A stretch of 64,000 nt of DNA from the NCBI RefSeq assembly GCF_042650125.1, contig NZ_JBHSAP010000009.1:62001-126000 (forward strand), read 5' to 3'. This document shows, piece after piece, positions 1-8,925 of the stretch. This stretch comes from Salinithrix halophila. GTDB taxonomy: Bacteria; Bacillota; Bacilli; Thermoactinomycetales; DSM-45169. Under the pieces are notes generated by a model. That model made no database searches. It saw only the letters and a list, made by a program, of their open reading frames with translations, and was not told the origin of the DNA. Position 1 is the first letter of the stretch; every line of letters begins with the position of its first letter. Made by a program: the position numbers and the translations under genes.

Positions 1-85
1 GGCGTGCCCGCTTGGCGGCCAGAATGACCAAGGTATATTTACTATCCGCCTTGGCCATCAGTTTATCGATCGATGGGTAAAGCAT
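1..85 (-). CDS. rpoZ: RNA polymerase omega subunit, 5' part only
   Basis: Only the first 28 codons are in the window; the gene continues past base 1. The N-terminus reads MLYPSIDKLMAKADSKYTLV and goes on to ILAAKRAR, the conserved start of bacterial omega, which helps assemble the beta' subunit of RNA polymerase. The ATG follows the gmk stop codon directly, and its ribosome site (GGAGGG) lies inside the last codons of gmk, so the two are translationally coupled. The order yicC-remA-gmk-rpoZ is the usual Bacillales one. Confidence 0.9.
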   Translation of the reverse strand, partial: MLYPSIDKLMAKADSKYTLVILAAKRAR

Positions 86-709
86 CTACATTCCCTCCAA
101 CCAATCAGGTTGTTCTTGAAAAAGCCGGTCCTTCCGGCAATGTTCGGCGATCAAAATCGACCGAACACGGTCACAGGCCGCTTCGACCCGATCATTGAGA
201 ACCGCATAGTCGTAATGCTCCACTTCTCGAAGTTCCTTAGCAGCGGCTTTCAATCGATTCACCACTGCCTCTTCCGTTTCAGTTCCCCGCCCCCGAATGC
301 GGGAGGCCAATTCGTCCAGGGAAGGCGGGAGCAGGAAGATGAAAATTCCTTCCGGAAAACGCTCCTTTACCTGCTTGGCTCCCTGAACTTCAATCTCCAG
401 CAGAACATCTCTGCCAGCATCCAGCTGCTCCTCCACGAAACGTCGGGGAGTTCCATAGTAGTTGTTTACGTACTGGGCCCACTCCAGAAGTTCACCTTCT
501 TCAATCATCCCTTCGAACTCTTTCTTGGATTTGAAGAAGTAGTTGACCCCATCCACTTCCCCTTCCCGGGGCTTACGGGTGGTAGCCGATACGGAGTAGA
601 CCAATTCCGGCGCATGTGTGCGAAGGGCGGAACAGACGGTTCCTTTCCCCGCCCCCGACGGGCCGGACAGTACGATTAACAGTCCTCTTCCCTTGGAATC
701 GATGCCCAT
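86..709 (-). CDS. gmk: Guanylate kinase
   Basis: Converts GMP (and dGMP) plus ATP to GDP plus ADP in the cytoplasm. The 207-residue protein has the expected length. The P-loop GPSGAGKGT lies near residues 16-24, followed by the GMP-binding region (SATTRKPREGEVDGVNYFF) and the lid with R-rich RIRGRGTE. It is 12 bp downstream of remA and abuts rpoZ, as in Bacillus. The ATG is preceded by an AAGGGAG-type ribosome site in the gap after remA. Nothing unusual is visible. Confidence 0.97.
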   Translation of the reverse strand: MGIDSKGRGLLIVLSGPSGAGKGTVCSALRTHAPELVYSVSATTRKPREGEVDGVNYFFKSKKEFEGMIEEGELLEWAQYVNNYYGTPRRFVEEQLDAGRDVLLEIEVQGAKQVKERFPEGIFIFLLPPSLDELASRIRGRGTETEEAVVNRLKAAAKELREVEHYDYAVLNDRVEAACDRVRSILIAEHCRKDRLFQEQPDWLEGM

Positions 710-721
710 AACGCTCCCTTT

Positions 722-988
722 CTAGTCTACCATTTCCTCCGTGTTGTCCTTACTCGCCAAACGGTGAGCCACCGTTTCCGGCTGGACAGCGGACAAGATC
801 ACGTGGTCGCTGTCGGTAATGATGACAGCGCGGGTCCGTCGACCGTACGTGGCGTCGATTAGGACACCCCGATCCCGTGCCTCTTGGATAATCCGTTTAA
901 TCGGCGCGGAGTCCGGACTGACGATAGAGATGATTCGGTTGGCCGACACGATGTTGCCAAAACCGATGTTAATCAATTTGATACTCAA
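722..988 (-). CDS. remA: RemA-family (DUF370) DNA-binding regulator
   Basis: RemA is a small oligomeric DNA-binding regulator of extracellular matrix and osmoprotection genes in Bacillus. The 88-residue product beginning with SIKLINIGFGNIVSANRIIS after the start is nearly identical to the family core, and contains IDATYGRRTRAVIITDSDHV. I chose the TTG at 986-988, which has GAGGGGGT just upstream and matches the family length. A longer reading to 1033 would add 15 residues that the family lacks. It sits between yicC and gmk as in Bacillus ylzA. Confidence 0.93.
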   Translation of the reverse strand: MSIKLINIGFGNIVSANRIISIVSPDSAPIKRIIQEARDRGVLIDATYGRRTRAVIITDSDHVILSAVQPETVAHRLASKDNTEEMVD

Positions 989-1052
989 TCGGGAGTACCC
1001 CCTCGTTCCGCATAAGTCTGATACGATCCGCATTCATCTCATTATAACCTGT

Positions 1053-1943
1053 TTACTCGATGTTTTGCACTTGTTCTCTCATTTTTTCTAGTTCACTCTT
1101 GCATTCGACGACAAGAGAACCGATTTTGGCGTCATTGGCTTTTGAACCGATCGTATTCACTTCCCGGTTCATCTCCTGCAAGAGAAAATCTAGCCTCCTG
1201 CCCACTGGCTCGGTGGAATGAAGGGCTTGCAGGAACTGGCTGGCATGGCTTTCGATGCGAGTCAGTTCCTCCTGAATATCCGCCTTTTCAGCGAAAAGGG
1301 CAGCCTCCGCCAACAAACGGTCCTCCAAGTTCTCACGGGAAAACCATTCCTCCATCCGGGCCCGCAGACGCTCCCGATGCTGAGAGACCGACTCAGGAGC
1401 CTGGTGGCGAACCTCCTCCACATGCCGAAGAATCGCTTCCGTACGACCGACTAAATCCCTGGCGAGTGTCTGGCCCTCCCGGCGGCGCATGTCCGAAAGT
1501 CCCTCACATGCCTTAGCAACTGCCTCCAAAAGGGGGCGTTCCAGCGAATGGGGATCCGGTTTCGCCTCCTCCACCTTTAGCACGTCGGGAACCCGAAACA
1601 GGTCTCCGAGGGAGAGTGAATCACTGAGCCCCAACCGCCCCTTCAACTCCTCAGAGGCTTGGAAAATCGACTCCGCCAACTCCCGGTCCAGGGTGAGCTT
1701 CCGGGGGACCGTTCCCTCCCCTTCTACCATGACGTAAATATCCGCCCGCCCTCTTCTGACGACAGGGCGCACTACCTTTTTCACGGGCTCCTCCATCACC
1801 ATCCACCCCTGGGGTAGACGGACGACCAATTCCTGAAAGCGATGGTTGATCGATTTGATCTCTACGATGAAGCGAACACCGTCCATAGCCGCTTCTCCAC
1901 GTCCGTAGCCTGTCATGCTCTGAATGTGGTCCATTTCCATCAT
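1053..1943 (-). CDS. yicC: YicC-family endoribonuclease (YloC)
   Basis: The family comprises stress-associated endoribonucleases (YicC/YloC). The protein is about 296 residues with the diagnostic N-terminus IQSMTGYGRGEA, a central FIVEIKSINHRFQELVVRLP, and the C-terminal signature RRLDFLLQEMNREVNTIGSK. Several ATG codons lie close together at the start (codons 1, 2 and 4); the best start is uncertain by a few residues. It is the first gene of the yicC-remA-gmk-rpoZ run. No promoter was convincingly identified upstream. Confidence 0.94.
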   Translation of the reverse strand: MMEMDHIQSMTGYGRGEAAMDGVRFIVEIKSINHRFQELVVRLPQGWMVMEEPVKKVVRPVVRRGRADIYVMVEGEGTVPRKLTLDRELAESIFQASEELKGRLGLSDSLSLGDLFRVPDVLKVEEAKPDPHSLERPLLEAVAKACEGLSDMRRREGQTLARDLVGRTEAILRHVEEVRHQAPESVSQHRERLRARMEEWFSRENLEDRLLAEAALFAEKADIQEELTRIESHASQFLQALHSTEPVGRRLDFLLQEMNREVNTIGSKANDAKIGSLVVECKSELEKMREQVQNIE

Positions 1944-2291
1944 GACCCCATTCTAATGGAAACAAACGCCGGCCACAAGAGAAGGCTGGAAAATGCTGTT
2001 CCGAGGTGCTAACAAACCCGGCGTGGGGACGTGGAGCCGGATTTCCGACTCCGTGCGTCCCTCCTGTAGATGTCGGGTCTGTCCGCTCCGCGTCCTCCGG
2101 ACACTCCGCTGAGTTGTCGGTCCAACAGACACTCCACCGGAAACCAATCCACCTTTATAGTACGGAAGGGCTAGCAGCCGATGCCGAGAGCCCTTCGGAT
2201 GATTTTACCTTTGTTGCAATATAATCCCTTCAATGGTAGCATTAACGGCATCCTCCAGATTCACCATACATAGAAGGAGTCGGTGTAATCG
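1944..2291. other. Intergenic region between yicC and the flippase gene
   Basis: This 348-bp stretch separates the divergent yicC and flippase genes. It contains one copy of an interspersed repeat (about 2008-2128; see the repeat entry). A TATAAT at 2220-2225 could serve the plus-strand gene, but the -35 region 17 bp upstream matches poorly. The ribosome site AAGGAGT is at 2274-2280. The small open frames here have no ribosome site or recognisable product. Confidence 0.5.
2008..2128 (-). repeat. Interspersed repeat, copy A
   Basis: Read on the minus strand this segment matches a plus-strand segment at about 40388-40573. Shared blocks include a GTTGG-CCGAC-ACTCAGCGGAG block, a GCGGAGCGGAC block, and GGAGTCGGAAATCCGGC near the end, in the same order and separated by diverged spacers. 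Both copies are intergenic. The function and the full extent of the family are unknown. Confidence 0.6.
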
Positions 2292-3950
2292 ATGTCTAAA
2301 GGCAGCTCGCTCATCAAAGGAACCCTCATCCTCAGTGGAGCCACGCTGCTCACTAAGGCACTGGGTACCCTATTCTGGCTTCCTTTCCAAAACATCGCCG
2401 GTGATGCGGCCATGGGAATTTACCGGCAGTCCTTTCCTTTTTACTCCATTCTGCTGATGATCGCAACCGCCGGCGTCCCCATCACCGTATCCAAACTGAT
2501 CTCCCAACGCCTTCCCGCCGGGGATCACGCGGGTGCAAATCGGGTGATGCGAGTCTCTGCCTCTATGCTTTCCCTTACGGGGTTGGGCGGCTTTTTCCTC
2601 CTCTTTTTCGGTTCTGGGGTGATCGCTCGGTTTGTATTGGATAATCCCCGAACGGAACCCTCCCTGCGGGTCCTCTCCTTCGCTCTTCTGATCGTGCCCA
2701 TCATGGCCGTTCTGCGCGGCTACTTCCAGGGACACCAGAAAATGATGCCGACTGCCCTGTCCCAAGTGATGGAGCAATCCGTCCGGGTGTTGACCATGGT
2801 AGCCGTCACATGGTGGATGGTGGATCAAGGCAACGGCCCGGAGACGGTAGCTGCCGGTGCCACACTAGGGGCCGTCACTGGAGCGGCAGGAGGGCTGTTG
2901 ATCGTCCTCTTATACCGCCGGGGAGAGCGGGTCCGCCATCCCATATCGGCGGAGGCCATGTACCAGGCAACCGTAGCTGAACCCTTCACAGGGCTTTCCC
3001 GCCGTATCCTCCGCTTCGCCGTACCGATTTCCCTCGGCAGCCTAGTACTCCCGCTGATTAACATCCTGGATTCCGTCACCGTCCCCCGAATCCTGCTGAA
3101 GTCTTTCGACATGTCCATCGGACAGGCAGAGATCCTTTTCGGCGTTTACGGTCGGGGGGAACCCCTTATCAATCTCGTTGCCACCTTCTCTTCTGCACTA
3201 ACGCTGGCACTTATCCCCGCCCTCTCTTTCCACCTTTCCCGGGGAGAAAATGAAGCGATCCGCCGGAAAATACCCCGGGCGTGGCTACTGACCGTGGTGG
3301 TTAGTTTTCCGTCAGCCATTGGACTGGCAATACTCGCCCAACCTCTCAATCTCATGCTTTATCATAATCGGAGCGAAGCCATTCTGACGACCGCAACCAT
3401 GATCGTCACCGTACAGGCATTCTCATCTTTTTTCAGCACGCTCGCGATCACCAATTCCGGCATTCTCCAGGGGCTCGGTTACAATCGGCTACCCGTCCGC
3501 CACCTTGGGGTTGGAGCCATTGTCAAAGTAATAGGGAATATGGTATTTATCCCCTTTCTCGGCATCACGGGTTCCGCCTTGGCTATGCTGTTAGCCTATA
3601 TGTTGGTTTGCACGCTCCATTTCCGATCCGTCACCCGAAACACGGGATTGCGAATCAATTACCGCAGCCTGTTTGTAAAACCGGCGTTTTGTACCGGTGT
3701 GATGGCTACATTCCTCCTAGCGGTCCTCACAGCCATCAACCATTTTGCCGGACCAGGTATGGATCGGTTGGCCAACACCTGGCTTACCCTTCTACTCTCG
3801 GGCTTTGGTTTTCTTATCTATACGACCGCCTTGTTGCTGACCGGCACCATCGGAGAGGAGGAAATCCGACTCCTCCCCATGGGAGCTCTCCTGTGCCGTC
3901 TGCTCACCCGCTACAAACTCCTTCGTCCTACCGGGGGCAGCTTTTCCTGA
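2292..3950 (+). CDS. MOP/MATE-superfamily lipid flippase (SpoVB/YtgP/YabM type)
   Basis: A 552-residue polytopic membrane protein of the polysaccharide-transport branch that includes MurJ-like lipid II flippases and SpoVB. Evidence is the N-terminus GTLILSGATLLTKALGTLFW, the internal GYFQGHQKMMPTALSQVMEQ (a family signature), and about 14 hydrophobic segments. It starts at an ATG preceded by AAGGAGT. It stands alone on the plus strand, so context does not tell whether it acts in vegetative peptidoglycan, spore cortex or exopolysaccharide export. Assignment to one subfamily is not possible from reading alone. Confidence 0.85.
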   Translation: MSKGSSLIKGTLILSGATLLTKALGTLFWLPFQNIAGDAAMGIYRQSFPFYSILLMIATAGVPITVSKLISQRLPAGDHAGANRVMRVSASMLSLTGLGGFFLLFFGSGVIARFVLDNPRTEPSLRVLSFALLIVPIMAVLRGYFQGHQKMMPTALSQVMEQSVRVLTMVAVTWWMVDQGNGPETVAAGATLGAVTGAAGGLLIVLLYRRGERVRHPISAEAMYQATVAEPFTGLSRRILRFAVPISLGSLVLPLINILDSVTVPRILLKSFDMSIGQAEILFGVYGRGEPLINLVATFSSALTLALIPALSFHLSRGENEAIRRKIPRAWLLTVVVSFPSAIGLAILAQPLNLMLYHNRSEAILTTATMIVTVQAFSSFFSTLAITNSGILQGLGYNRLPVRHLGVGAIVKVIGNMVFIPFLGITGSALAMLLAYMLVCTLHFRSVTRNTGLRINYRSLFVKPAFCTGVMATFLLAVLTAINHFAGPGMDRLANTWLTLLLSGFGFLIYTTALLLTGTIGEEEIRLLPMGALLCRLLTRYKLLRPTGGSFS

Positions 3951-3976
3951 GAAAAAGAAAAACCGTGCCCCGCAGC

Positions 3977-4012
3977 AAAAAACCGTTGACCTTGTTGGTC
4001 AACGGCTTTTTT
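3977..4012. terminator. Bidirectional terminator, flippase gene / glpD
   Basis: Perfect 9-bp stem CCGTTGACC / GGTCAACGG with a short TTGTT loop, an A-run on the left and a T-run on the right. It ends both the plus-strand flippase gene and the minus-strand glpD, whose stop codon is at 4016-4018. Confidence 0.88.
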
Positions 4013-4015
4013 CAT

Positions 4016-5656
4016 TTAGCTTACCTTCTGGGGCTGGGGATGGGTTCGTTCCATCTCCGCCTCCACTTTACGGCGGTGAGCTTCTTTTGTATCCGCATCC
4101 CAGCCGTAGATTTCCTCCATCCAATCAAGCACCGGAGCGAGGAGTGCCTCCGCTCGCTTCCGATGAAAATAGAGATCACCGGTACGGCGGATCAGGAAGT
4201 CGGCGGGGCTAACAGCCATCTCCTCTTCCACTGCAAAAGCCAATTGACCGCGGTCGAGGGTGGACGGACTCTCGCCAGCCCGTTTCCATACCTCTTCGAT
4301 GTGACGCCCATAAAGGTGGACCAGTTCATCTGCCCGTCGGGGTTCCAACCCACCCTCGGTCAGTTTCTCCACCCACTCCTTCCTGAACCGATGGAAACCG
4401 TCGGCACCCATGTCCCCACCGCCGGTCAAGGGGAGACGGTCTGTTTTGCAGGGGGTGAAGGAGGTGATCCCCGCCTTTTCCAGGCGACGGTAGACCAAAT
4501 CTACCACTCGTTCTGCCATTTTGCGAAATCCTGTCAACTTCCCTCCGGCGATGGTAATCAGGCCGGAGGAGGACTCAAAAATCTCATCTTTGCGGGAAAG
4601 TTCGGAGGGTCCTTTCCCCTCTTCGTGGATCAGGGGACGCAAACCGGCCCATCCAGACTCTACATCTTCCGGCGTCAAGTTGGCATCCGGGAATACATGG
4701 TTGACTCCTTCGAGGAGATAATCGCGATCTTCCACGGTGATATCCGGTTTATCGATGGGGCCCTGATAGTCCGTGTCCGTGGTACCGATATAGGTCGTTC
4801 TCCCTCTCGGAATGGCGAAAACCATCCGCCCGTCGGGTACGTCGAAATAGATCGGTTGGTTCAGAGGAAAACGTTCAAAGGGGACAACCAGATGGACCCC
4901 TTTGGTCAGATGGAGACGTTTTCCGGAGAGCGAGCCGTCTTTTTTGCGCAGTTCATCCACCCATGGGCCGCCGGCGTTCACTACTTCACGGGCTCTCACC
5001 TCGTACGTTTCCTTGCCCACCCGGTCATGGATGCGTGCGCCGACGATTTGTTCCCCTTCGTAAAGGAAGGATTCCGCTTCGGCATAGTTAACCGCCCGTG
5101 CGCCAAGAGAGACCGCTGATTTCATCACTTCCAGTGTAAGACGGGCATCATCGGTCCGATATTCGACATAGACTCCGGAACCCTTTAGCCCTTTCTCCGT
5201 CAACAAGGGTTCTTGCTCCATCGTCTGATCCTTGGAAAGCATCTTGCGCCGTTCGTCTTTTTTCACCCCGGCCAGCCGATCATAGACAGCCAAGCCGATG
5301 GCGGAAGCCAGCTTTCCGTAAGTCCCGCCTTCATAGATAGGGAGCATCATCGGCTTCGGCAACACCAGATGGGGTGCACGCTCGTGAAGGAGGGCCCGCT
5401 CCCGTCCCACTTCCTTCACCAGATTGATTTCAAATTGCTTCAGGTAACGCAGCCCTCCGTGAATCAACTTGGTGGAACGACTGCTGGTGCCGCTCGCAAA
5501 ATCCTGCTTTTCCACTAGTCCCACATTCAGCCCCCTGGAAGCGGCGTCCCAGGCTATCCCCGCCCCGGTGATTCCTCCGCCGATCACTAAGAGATCCAGT
5601 TTTTCCCCTTGCATCTCTTCCAGAAACCGCCTTCGGTTTTTTGCAGAAAAACGCAT
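4016..5656 (-). CDS. glpD: Aerobic glycerol-3-phosphate dehydrogenase
   Basis: FAD-dependent, membrane-associated enzyme oxidising glycerol 3-phosphate to dihydroxyacetone phosphate and feeding electrons to quinone. The protein has 546 residues. The FAD-binding Rossmann motif VIGGGITGAGIAWDAASRG is near residues 24-42, followed by SSRSTKLIHGGLRYL and IGTTDTDY. The C-terminal DAO_C domain is complete. It lies 20 bp after glpP and shares its transcript, so it should be controlled by the GlpP leader upstream of glpP. Confidence 0.96.
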   Translation of the reverse strand: MRFSAKNRRRFLEEMQGEKLDLLVIGGGITGAGIAWDAASRGLNVGLVEKQDFASGTSSRSTKLIHGGLRYLKQFEINLVKEVGRERALLHERAPHLVLPKPMMLPIYEGGTYGKLASAIGLAVYDRLAGVKKDERRKMLSKDQTMEQEPLLTEKGLKGSGVYVEYRTDDARLTLEVMKSAVSLGARAVNYAEAESFLYEGEQIVGARIHDRVGKETYEVRAREVVNAGGPWVDELRKKDGSLSGKRLHLTKGVHLVVPFERFPLNQPIYFDVPDGRMVFAIPRGRTTYIGTTDTDYQGPIDKPDITVEDRDYLLEGVNHVFPDANLTPEDVESGWAGLRPLIHEEGKGPSELSRKDEIFESSSGLITIAGGKLTGFRKMAERVVDLVYRRLEKAGITSFTPCKTDRLPLTGGGDMGADGFHRFRKEWVEKLTEGGLEPRRADELVHLYGRHIEEVWKRAGESPSTLDRGQLAFAVEEEMAVSPADFLIRRTGDLYFHRKRAEALLAPVLDWMEEIYGWDADTKEAHRRKVEAEMERTHPQPQKVS

Positions 5657-5676
5657 GGTTTCAAACCTCCCCTAAT

Positions 5677-6258
5677 TCACTTATCTCTCTCAAAATCCCA
5701 CAGCTCCCGACCACTGACGGAAACCGCACTGGCTCCATTATCAAGGGCTGTCGCGACGTCTTCTCTCCTCCGGAGAAGGCCCCCGGCAACAATTGGAATC
5801 CCATTTTTCTTCCGCAAGGATTGGAAAACCCAGGAAGGAACAACACCCGGCATGACTTCGACGGCGTCCGCCTTGGACTGTTTCAACAGGTTCCGGCCCG
5901 TATCCACGGACATCCCGTCAGGAATGAAGAGGCGTTGAATTGCAAACAGTCCTTCCTCCCGAGCAAAACGAATCAGATGCGTCCGGGTGGAAAGAATTCC
6001 GTCCGGATGGATCTCTTTTTTGATGTATTGCAGTGCGGCTCGGTCATTACCCAGCCCTTGAGCAAGATCCAAATGGAGGTAAACGAGTTTGCCCATACTC
6101 CGAATCCGGTTCACCGTCCGTTTCAGGGTGTTGATCTCCCCACAAAGTAAGAAAACAACCCGTGGATGGGAGCCCTCCAACGCCTGTAATTCCTCTTCAT
6201 TTCGAACGGCAGCAATCACAGGATGCTGCCGGATCCCCTGTTGAAAATCCTCCATCAT
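5677..6258 (-). CDS. glpP: GlpP glycerol regulon antiterminator
   Basis: GlpP is an RNA-binding antiterminator that, with glycerol 3-phosphate, prevents termination in glp leaders. The 193-residue product carries the family core HPVIAAVRNEEEL, YLHLDLAQGLGND, DGILSTRTHLIRFA, FAIQRLFIPD and GIPIVAGGLLRRREDV. The ATG at 6256-6258 (or the adjacent ATG) is preceded by GGAAGGGGAC. An upstream in-frame extension to 6357 would run through the leader terminator and is rejected. The gene heads glpP-glpD and has its own GlpP-type leader, implying autoregulation. Confidence 0.93.
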   Translation of the reverse strand: MMEDFQQGIRQHPVIAAVRNEEELQALEGSHPRVVFLLCGEINTLKRTVNRIRSMGKLVYLHLDLAQGLGNDRAALQYIKKEIHPDGILSTRTHLIRFAREEGLFAIQRLFIPDGMSVDTGRNLLKQSKADAVEVMPGVVPSWVFQSLRKKNGIPIVAGGLLRRREDVATALDNGASAVSVSGRELWDFERDK

Positions 6259-6284
6259 CAACGGTCCCCTTCCTTGAAAAATGC

Positions 6285-6351
6285 AAAAAGAGTCCCCACC
6301 GACGGCGCAATAATCCACCCGGGTGAGGGACTCTCTTATTATCTCCGGTCC
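6285..6351 (-). promoter_or_regulatory. GlpP-responsive leader terminator of glpP-glpD
   Basis: On the minus strand AGAGTCCC(T)CACC (6322-6334) pairs with GGTGGGGACTCT (6289-6300) and is followed by a U-run. Just upstream lies GACCGGAGATAATAAGAGAG, which closely matches the same position in the glpF leader (GACCGGAGAAAAGGAGAG). In Bacillus such inverted repeats in glp leaders are the target of GlpP antitermination. Confidence 0.85.
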
Positions 6352-6427
6352 CAGCATCTCAGTTGCAGTTTTTCAGCATTTTGTTCTTCACATTCTATTG
6401 TATACCCTTTCCCAGTGAAAGGAAACC

Positions 6428-7936
6428 TTAAATTTTCACTTCCGAGCGGGACATGGTGCGGGAGACAGCATCCTTCCACCCTTGATAAAGAACATGACGC
6501 TCTTTCTCCTCCATCGTTGGTGTGAACTCGGCATCGATAGCCCAATTCTCCCGGATCTTCTCCTTAGAATCCCAGTAGCCAACAGCCAAGCCGGCCAAAT
6601 AGGCGGCTCCGAGTGCCGTGGTTTCATTGACGACCGGCCGTTTCACATCCACATCCAAAATATCCGCCTGGAATTGCATCAAAAACCGGTTCATCGCCGC
6701 CCCGCCATCTACATTAAGCTGCTGTAGGTGAATGCCAGAATCCTGCTCCATCGCCGTCAGCACATCTTTTGTCTGATAGGCGAGGGACTCCAGAGCAGCG
6801 CGGGCAAAATGGTCACGACCGGTTCCCCGGGTGAGGCCAAAGATGGCGCCCCGAGCTTCCTGATCCCAGTATGGAGCACCTAAGCCGACAAAGGCGGGAA
6901 CCAGATAGACGCCTTCATTGGAGGAGAGACGTTGGGCGTAGGCTTCGGAGTCGGATGCCTTCTCCAGGATCTGAAGTCCGTCCCGCAGCCATTGAATGGC
7001 CGCTCCAGCGATGAAAATACTGCCCTCCAGGGCATATTCTACCTTACCGTCCACTCCCCAGGCGATGGTGGTCAACAGACCGTGGGAGGAAGGGACAGCC
7101 CGCTCACCCGTGTTCATCAACATAAAGCAACCGGTACCGTAGGTATTTTTGGCCATCCCGGAATCGAAACAAGCCTGGCCGAAGAGAGCGGATTGCTGAT
7201 CCCCCGCCGCACCGGCGATCGGGACACTCAGCCCGTAGAAGACTTCTTTCTCCGTATGCCCATACACTTTGCTGGAAGGAGCCACCTCCGGCAGCATACT
7301 CCTCGGAACATGGAGAGCTTCCAGAAGCTCCTTATCCCAGTCCAATTCGTGAATATTGTACATCAGGGTACGAGAGGCATTGGTATAATCCGTCACATGG
7401 ACTTTTCCGCCTGTCAGTTTCCAGATCAGCCACGTATCGATGGTCCCAAATAGGAGGTCGCCTTTTTCCGCTTTCTCCCGCGCCCCGTTCACATGATCGA
7501 GGATCCATTTCACTTTCGTTCCAGAGAAGTAAGCATCTACGACAAGGCCGGTCTTTTGGCGGAAGGCCGACTCCAGACCCCGGCTCTTTAAATCTTCACA
7601 GATGTCCGCTGTCTGTCGGCTCTGCCAGACAATGGCGTTGTGGATGGGCTTTCCAGTATCCTTGTCCCAGACCACCGTTGTTTCCCGCTGGTTGGTGATC
7701 CCGATCCCGGCTACCTGGTCTGGTTGAATGCCGTTCTGCTTGAAAACCCCTTCTAACACATCGAGTACACTTTGCCAAATTTCTTCTGCATCGTGCTCCA
7801 CCCAACCCGGTTTCGGAAACAGTTGGGTGAACTCCCGTTGGAAGACACCCTTGACCTCTCCCTTCCGGTCGAAGAGTATCGCCCGAGTGCTGGTCGTCCC
7901 CTGGTCAATCGCCAACATGAACATTTCTTTACTCAT
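6428..7936 (-). CDS. glpK: Glycerol kinase
   Basis: Phosphorylates glycerol with ATP to glycerol 3-phosphate. The 502-residue product has the FGGY-family N-terminus MLAIDQGTTSTRAILFD and the catalytic region EGSIFIAGAAIQWLRDGL, plus NVDGGAAMNRFLMQ. The ATG at 7936 is preceded by GAAGGGGGAACC; the longer frame to 7987 is not needed. It follows glpF with a 100-bp gap that contains a cre-like site. GlpK is the usual source of the GlpP co-activator. Confidence 0.97.
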   Translation of the reverse strand: MSKEMFMLAIDQGTTSTRAILFDRKGEVKGVFQREFTQLFPKPGWVEHDAEEIWQSVLDVLEGVFKQNGIQPDQVAGIGITNQRETTVVWDKDTGKPIHNAIVWQSRQTADICEDLKSRGLESAFRQKTGLVVDAYFSGTKVKWILDHVNGAREKAEKGDLLFGTIDTWLIWKLTGGKVHVTDYTNASRTLMYNIHELDWDKELLEALHVPRSMLPEVAPSSKVYGHTEKEVFYGLSVPIAGAAGDQQSALFGQACFDSGMAKNTYGTGCFMLMNTGERAVPSSHGLLTTIAWGVDGKVEYALEGSIFIAGAAIQWLRDGLQILEKASDSEAYAQRLSSNEGVYLVPAFVGLGAPYWDQEARGAIFGLTRGTGRDHFARAALESLAYQTKDVLTAMEQDSGIHLQQLNVDGGAAMNRFLMQFQADILDVDVKRPVVNETTALGAAYLAGLAVGYWDSKEKIRENWAIDAEFTPTMEEKERHVLYQGWKDAVSRTMSRSEVKI

Positions 7937-8009
7937 ATCGGTTCCCCCTTCGTCTATCCGCTTTCTCCCTGTTCCTTCTCCGTTCACCTTAACACGGATC
8001 GGATCCTTT

Positions 8010-8023
8010 TTTAAACGCTTTCA
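8010..8023. promoter_or_regulatory. cre-like site between glpF and glpK
   Basis: On the minus strand TGAAAGCGTTTAAA matches the CcpA cre consensus TGWAANCGNTNWCA at 13 of 14 positions. It lies inside the operon upstream of the glpK start, consistent with roadblock or local repression by CcpA-P-Ser-HPr. This is inference from the motif alone. Confidence 0.6.
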
Positions 8024-8037
8024 TTCCTGACCATCGT

Positions 8038-8871
8038 TTAACCGGAGATGTCACTTCCACTGCCTTTGGCCGGACCTGAAGGTACGCGCTGGGAAGCAGC
8101 CAGATAGCGACGGACCATGAGGTCGTAGATGAGGGCGCCGGCTAGGCCGCCCAGGATTGGGGCGACCACGGGTACCCAGGCGTAGCCCGCCGGCCCCGGC
8201 AGGCCGATAGAATCCCACCCTGCAACCCATGCAAACAGCTTCGGTCCGAAGTCACGTGCTGGATTAAGGGCAAATCCCGTCAGGTTACCGAATGAACCAC
8301 CGATCATGGCCACTGTCAGACCGATAATGAAGGGGCCGACATTTTGCAGCGGCACGAACAATGGGTTCCGATCATCCGTCACGGCTAGAATGACGATCAA
8401 CAGCAGCGCAGTAATACAAAATTCGACGAAAAAAGCATCCAGATTGGTAAGGAAAGGAGCCGGATAAGTGGAAAAGATTCCCGCTGTTTTCACGCTCTCC
8501 GCCGCACCGCGAACGATGTTCCCCGCTTGCTCGAATTGTTCAAACGCTTTCCGGTAAAGGCCGTAGACCAAAGCTGCTCCCGCAAAAGCCCCTACGACCT
8601 GAGCAAGGATGTATGGAACCACTTTTCTCGCTGGGAATCCGCGAAACACCGCCAACGTGATGGTAACTGCCGGGTTGATGTGGGTTCCGGAAACAGCGCC
8701 TGTTACAAAGATGGCCATCGTCACTGCCAGACCCCAAATGAGAGAGAGTTCCCACTGGCCCAAGTCCACCTTGTTGAGGACCAGCCCAGCCACGGTGCCA
8801 CAGCCGACAAAGATCAGAATAAAAGTACCGAGAAATTCCGACAAGCATTCTCCCCGCAATTTCTTGTCCAC
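8038..8871 (-). CDS. glpF: Glycerol uptake facilitator (aquaglyceroporin)
   Basis: MIP-family channel for facilitated glycerol diffusion across the cytoplasmic membrane. The two pore motifs are present: GTHINPAVTI (first NPA) and ALNPARDFGPK (second NPA). The second is followed by Asp, typical of glycerol-conducting members. I start it at the GTG (8869-8871) with AAGGGAGTG upstream, giving 277 residues beginning VDKKLRGECLSEFLGTF. A longer reading to 8979 would place coding sequence through the leader terminator. First gene of glpF-glpK. Confidence 0.94.
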   Translation of the reverse strand: MDKKLRGECLSEFLGTFILIFVGCGTVAGLVLNKVDLGQWELSLIWGLAVTMAIFVTGAVSGTHINPAVTITLAVFRGFPARKVVPYILAQVVGAFAGAALVYGLYRKAFEQFEQAGNIVRGAAESVKTAGIFSTYPAPFLTNLDAFFVEFCITALLLIVILAVTDDRNPLFVPLQNVGPFIIGLTVAMIGGSFGNLTGFALNPARDFGPKLFAWVAGWDSIGLPGPAGYAWVPVVAPILGGLAGALIYDLMVRRYLAASQRVPSGPAKGSGSDISG

Positions 8872-8925
8872 GATTATCACTCCCTTATATTGGAATTCCA
8901 TACCTGGATGCTGCCAAAGGAGACA

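Noticed and set aside
2265..2272. Sigma-E type -10 (CATACATA) upstream of the flippase gene
   Set aside because: It lies directly against the ribosome site and has no matching -35 at the right distance.
3608..5119. 503-codon plus-strand frame overlapping glpD
   Set aside because: Antisense shadow; glpD is fully supported by motifs.
6259..6357. N-terminal extension of GlpP to 226 residues
   Set aside because: The extension covers the leader terminator; family length and ribosome site favour 6258.
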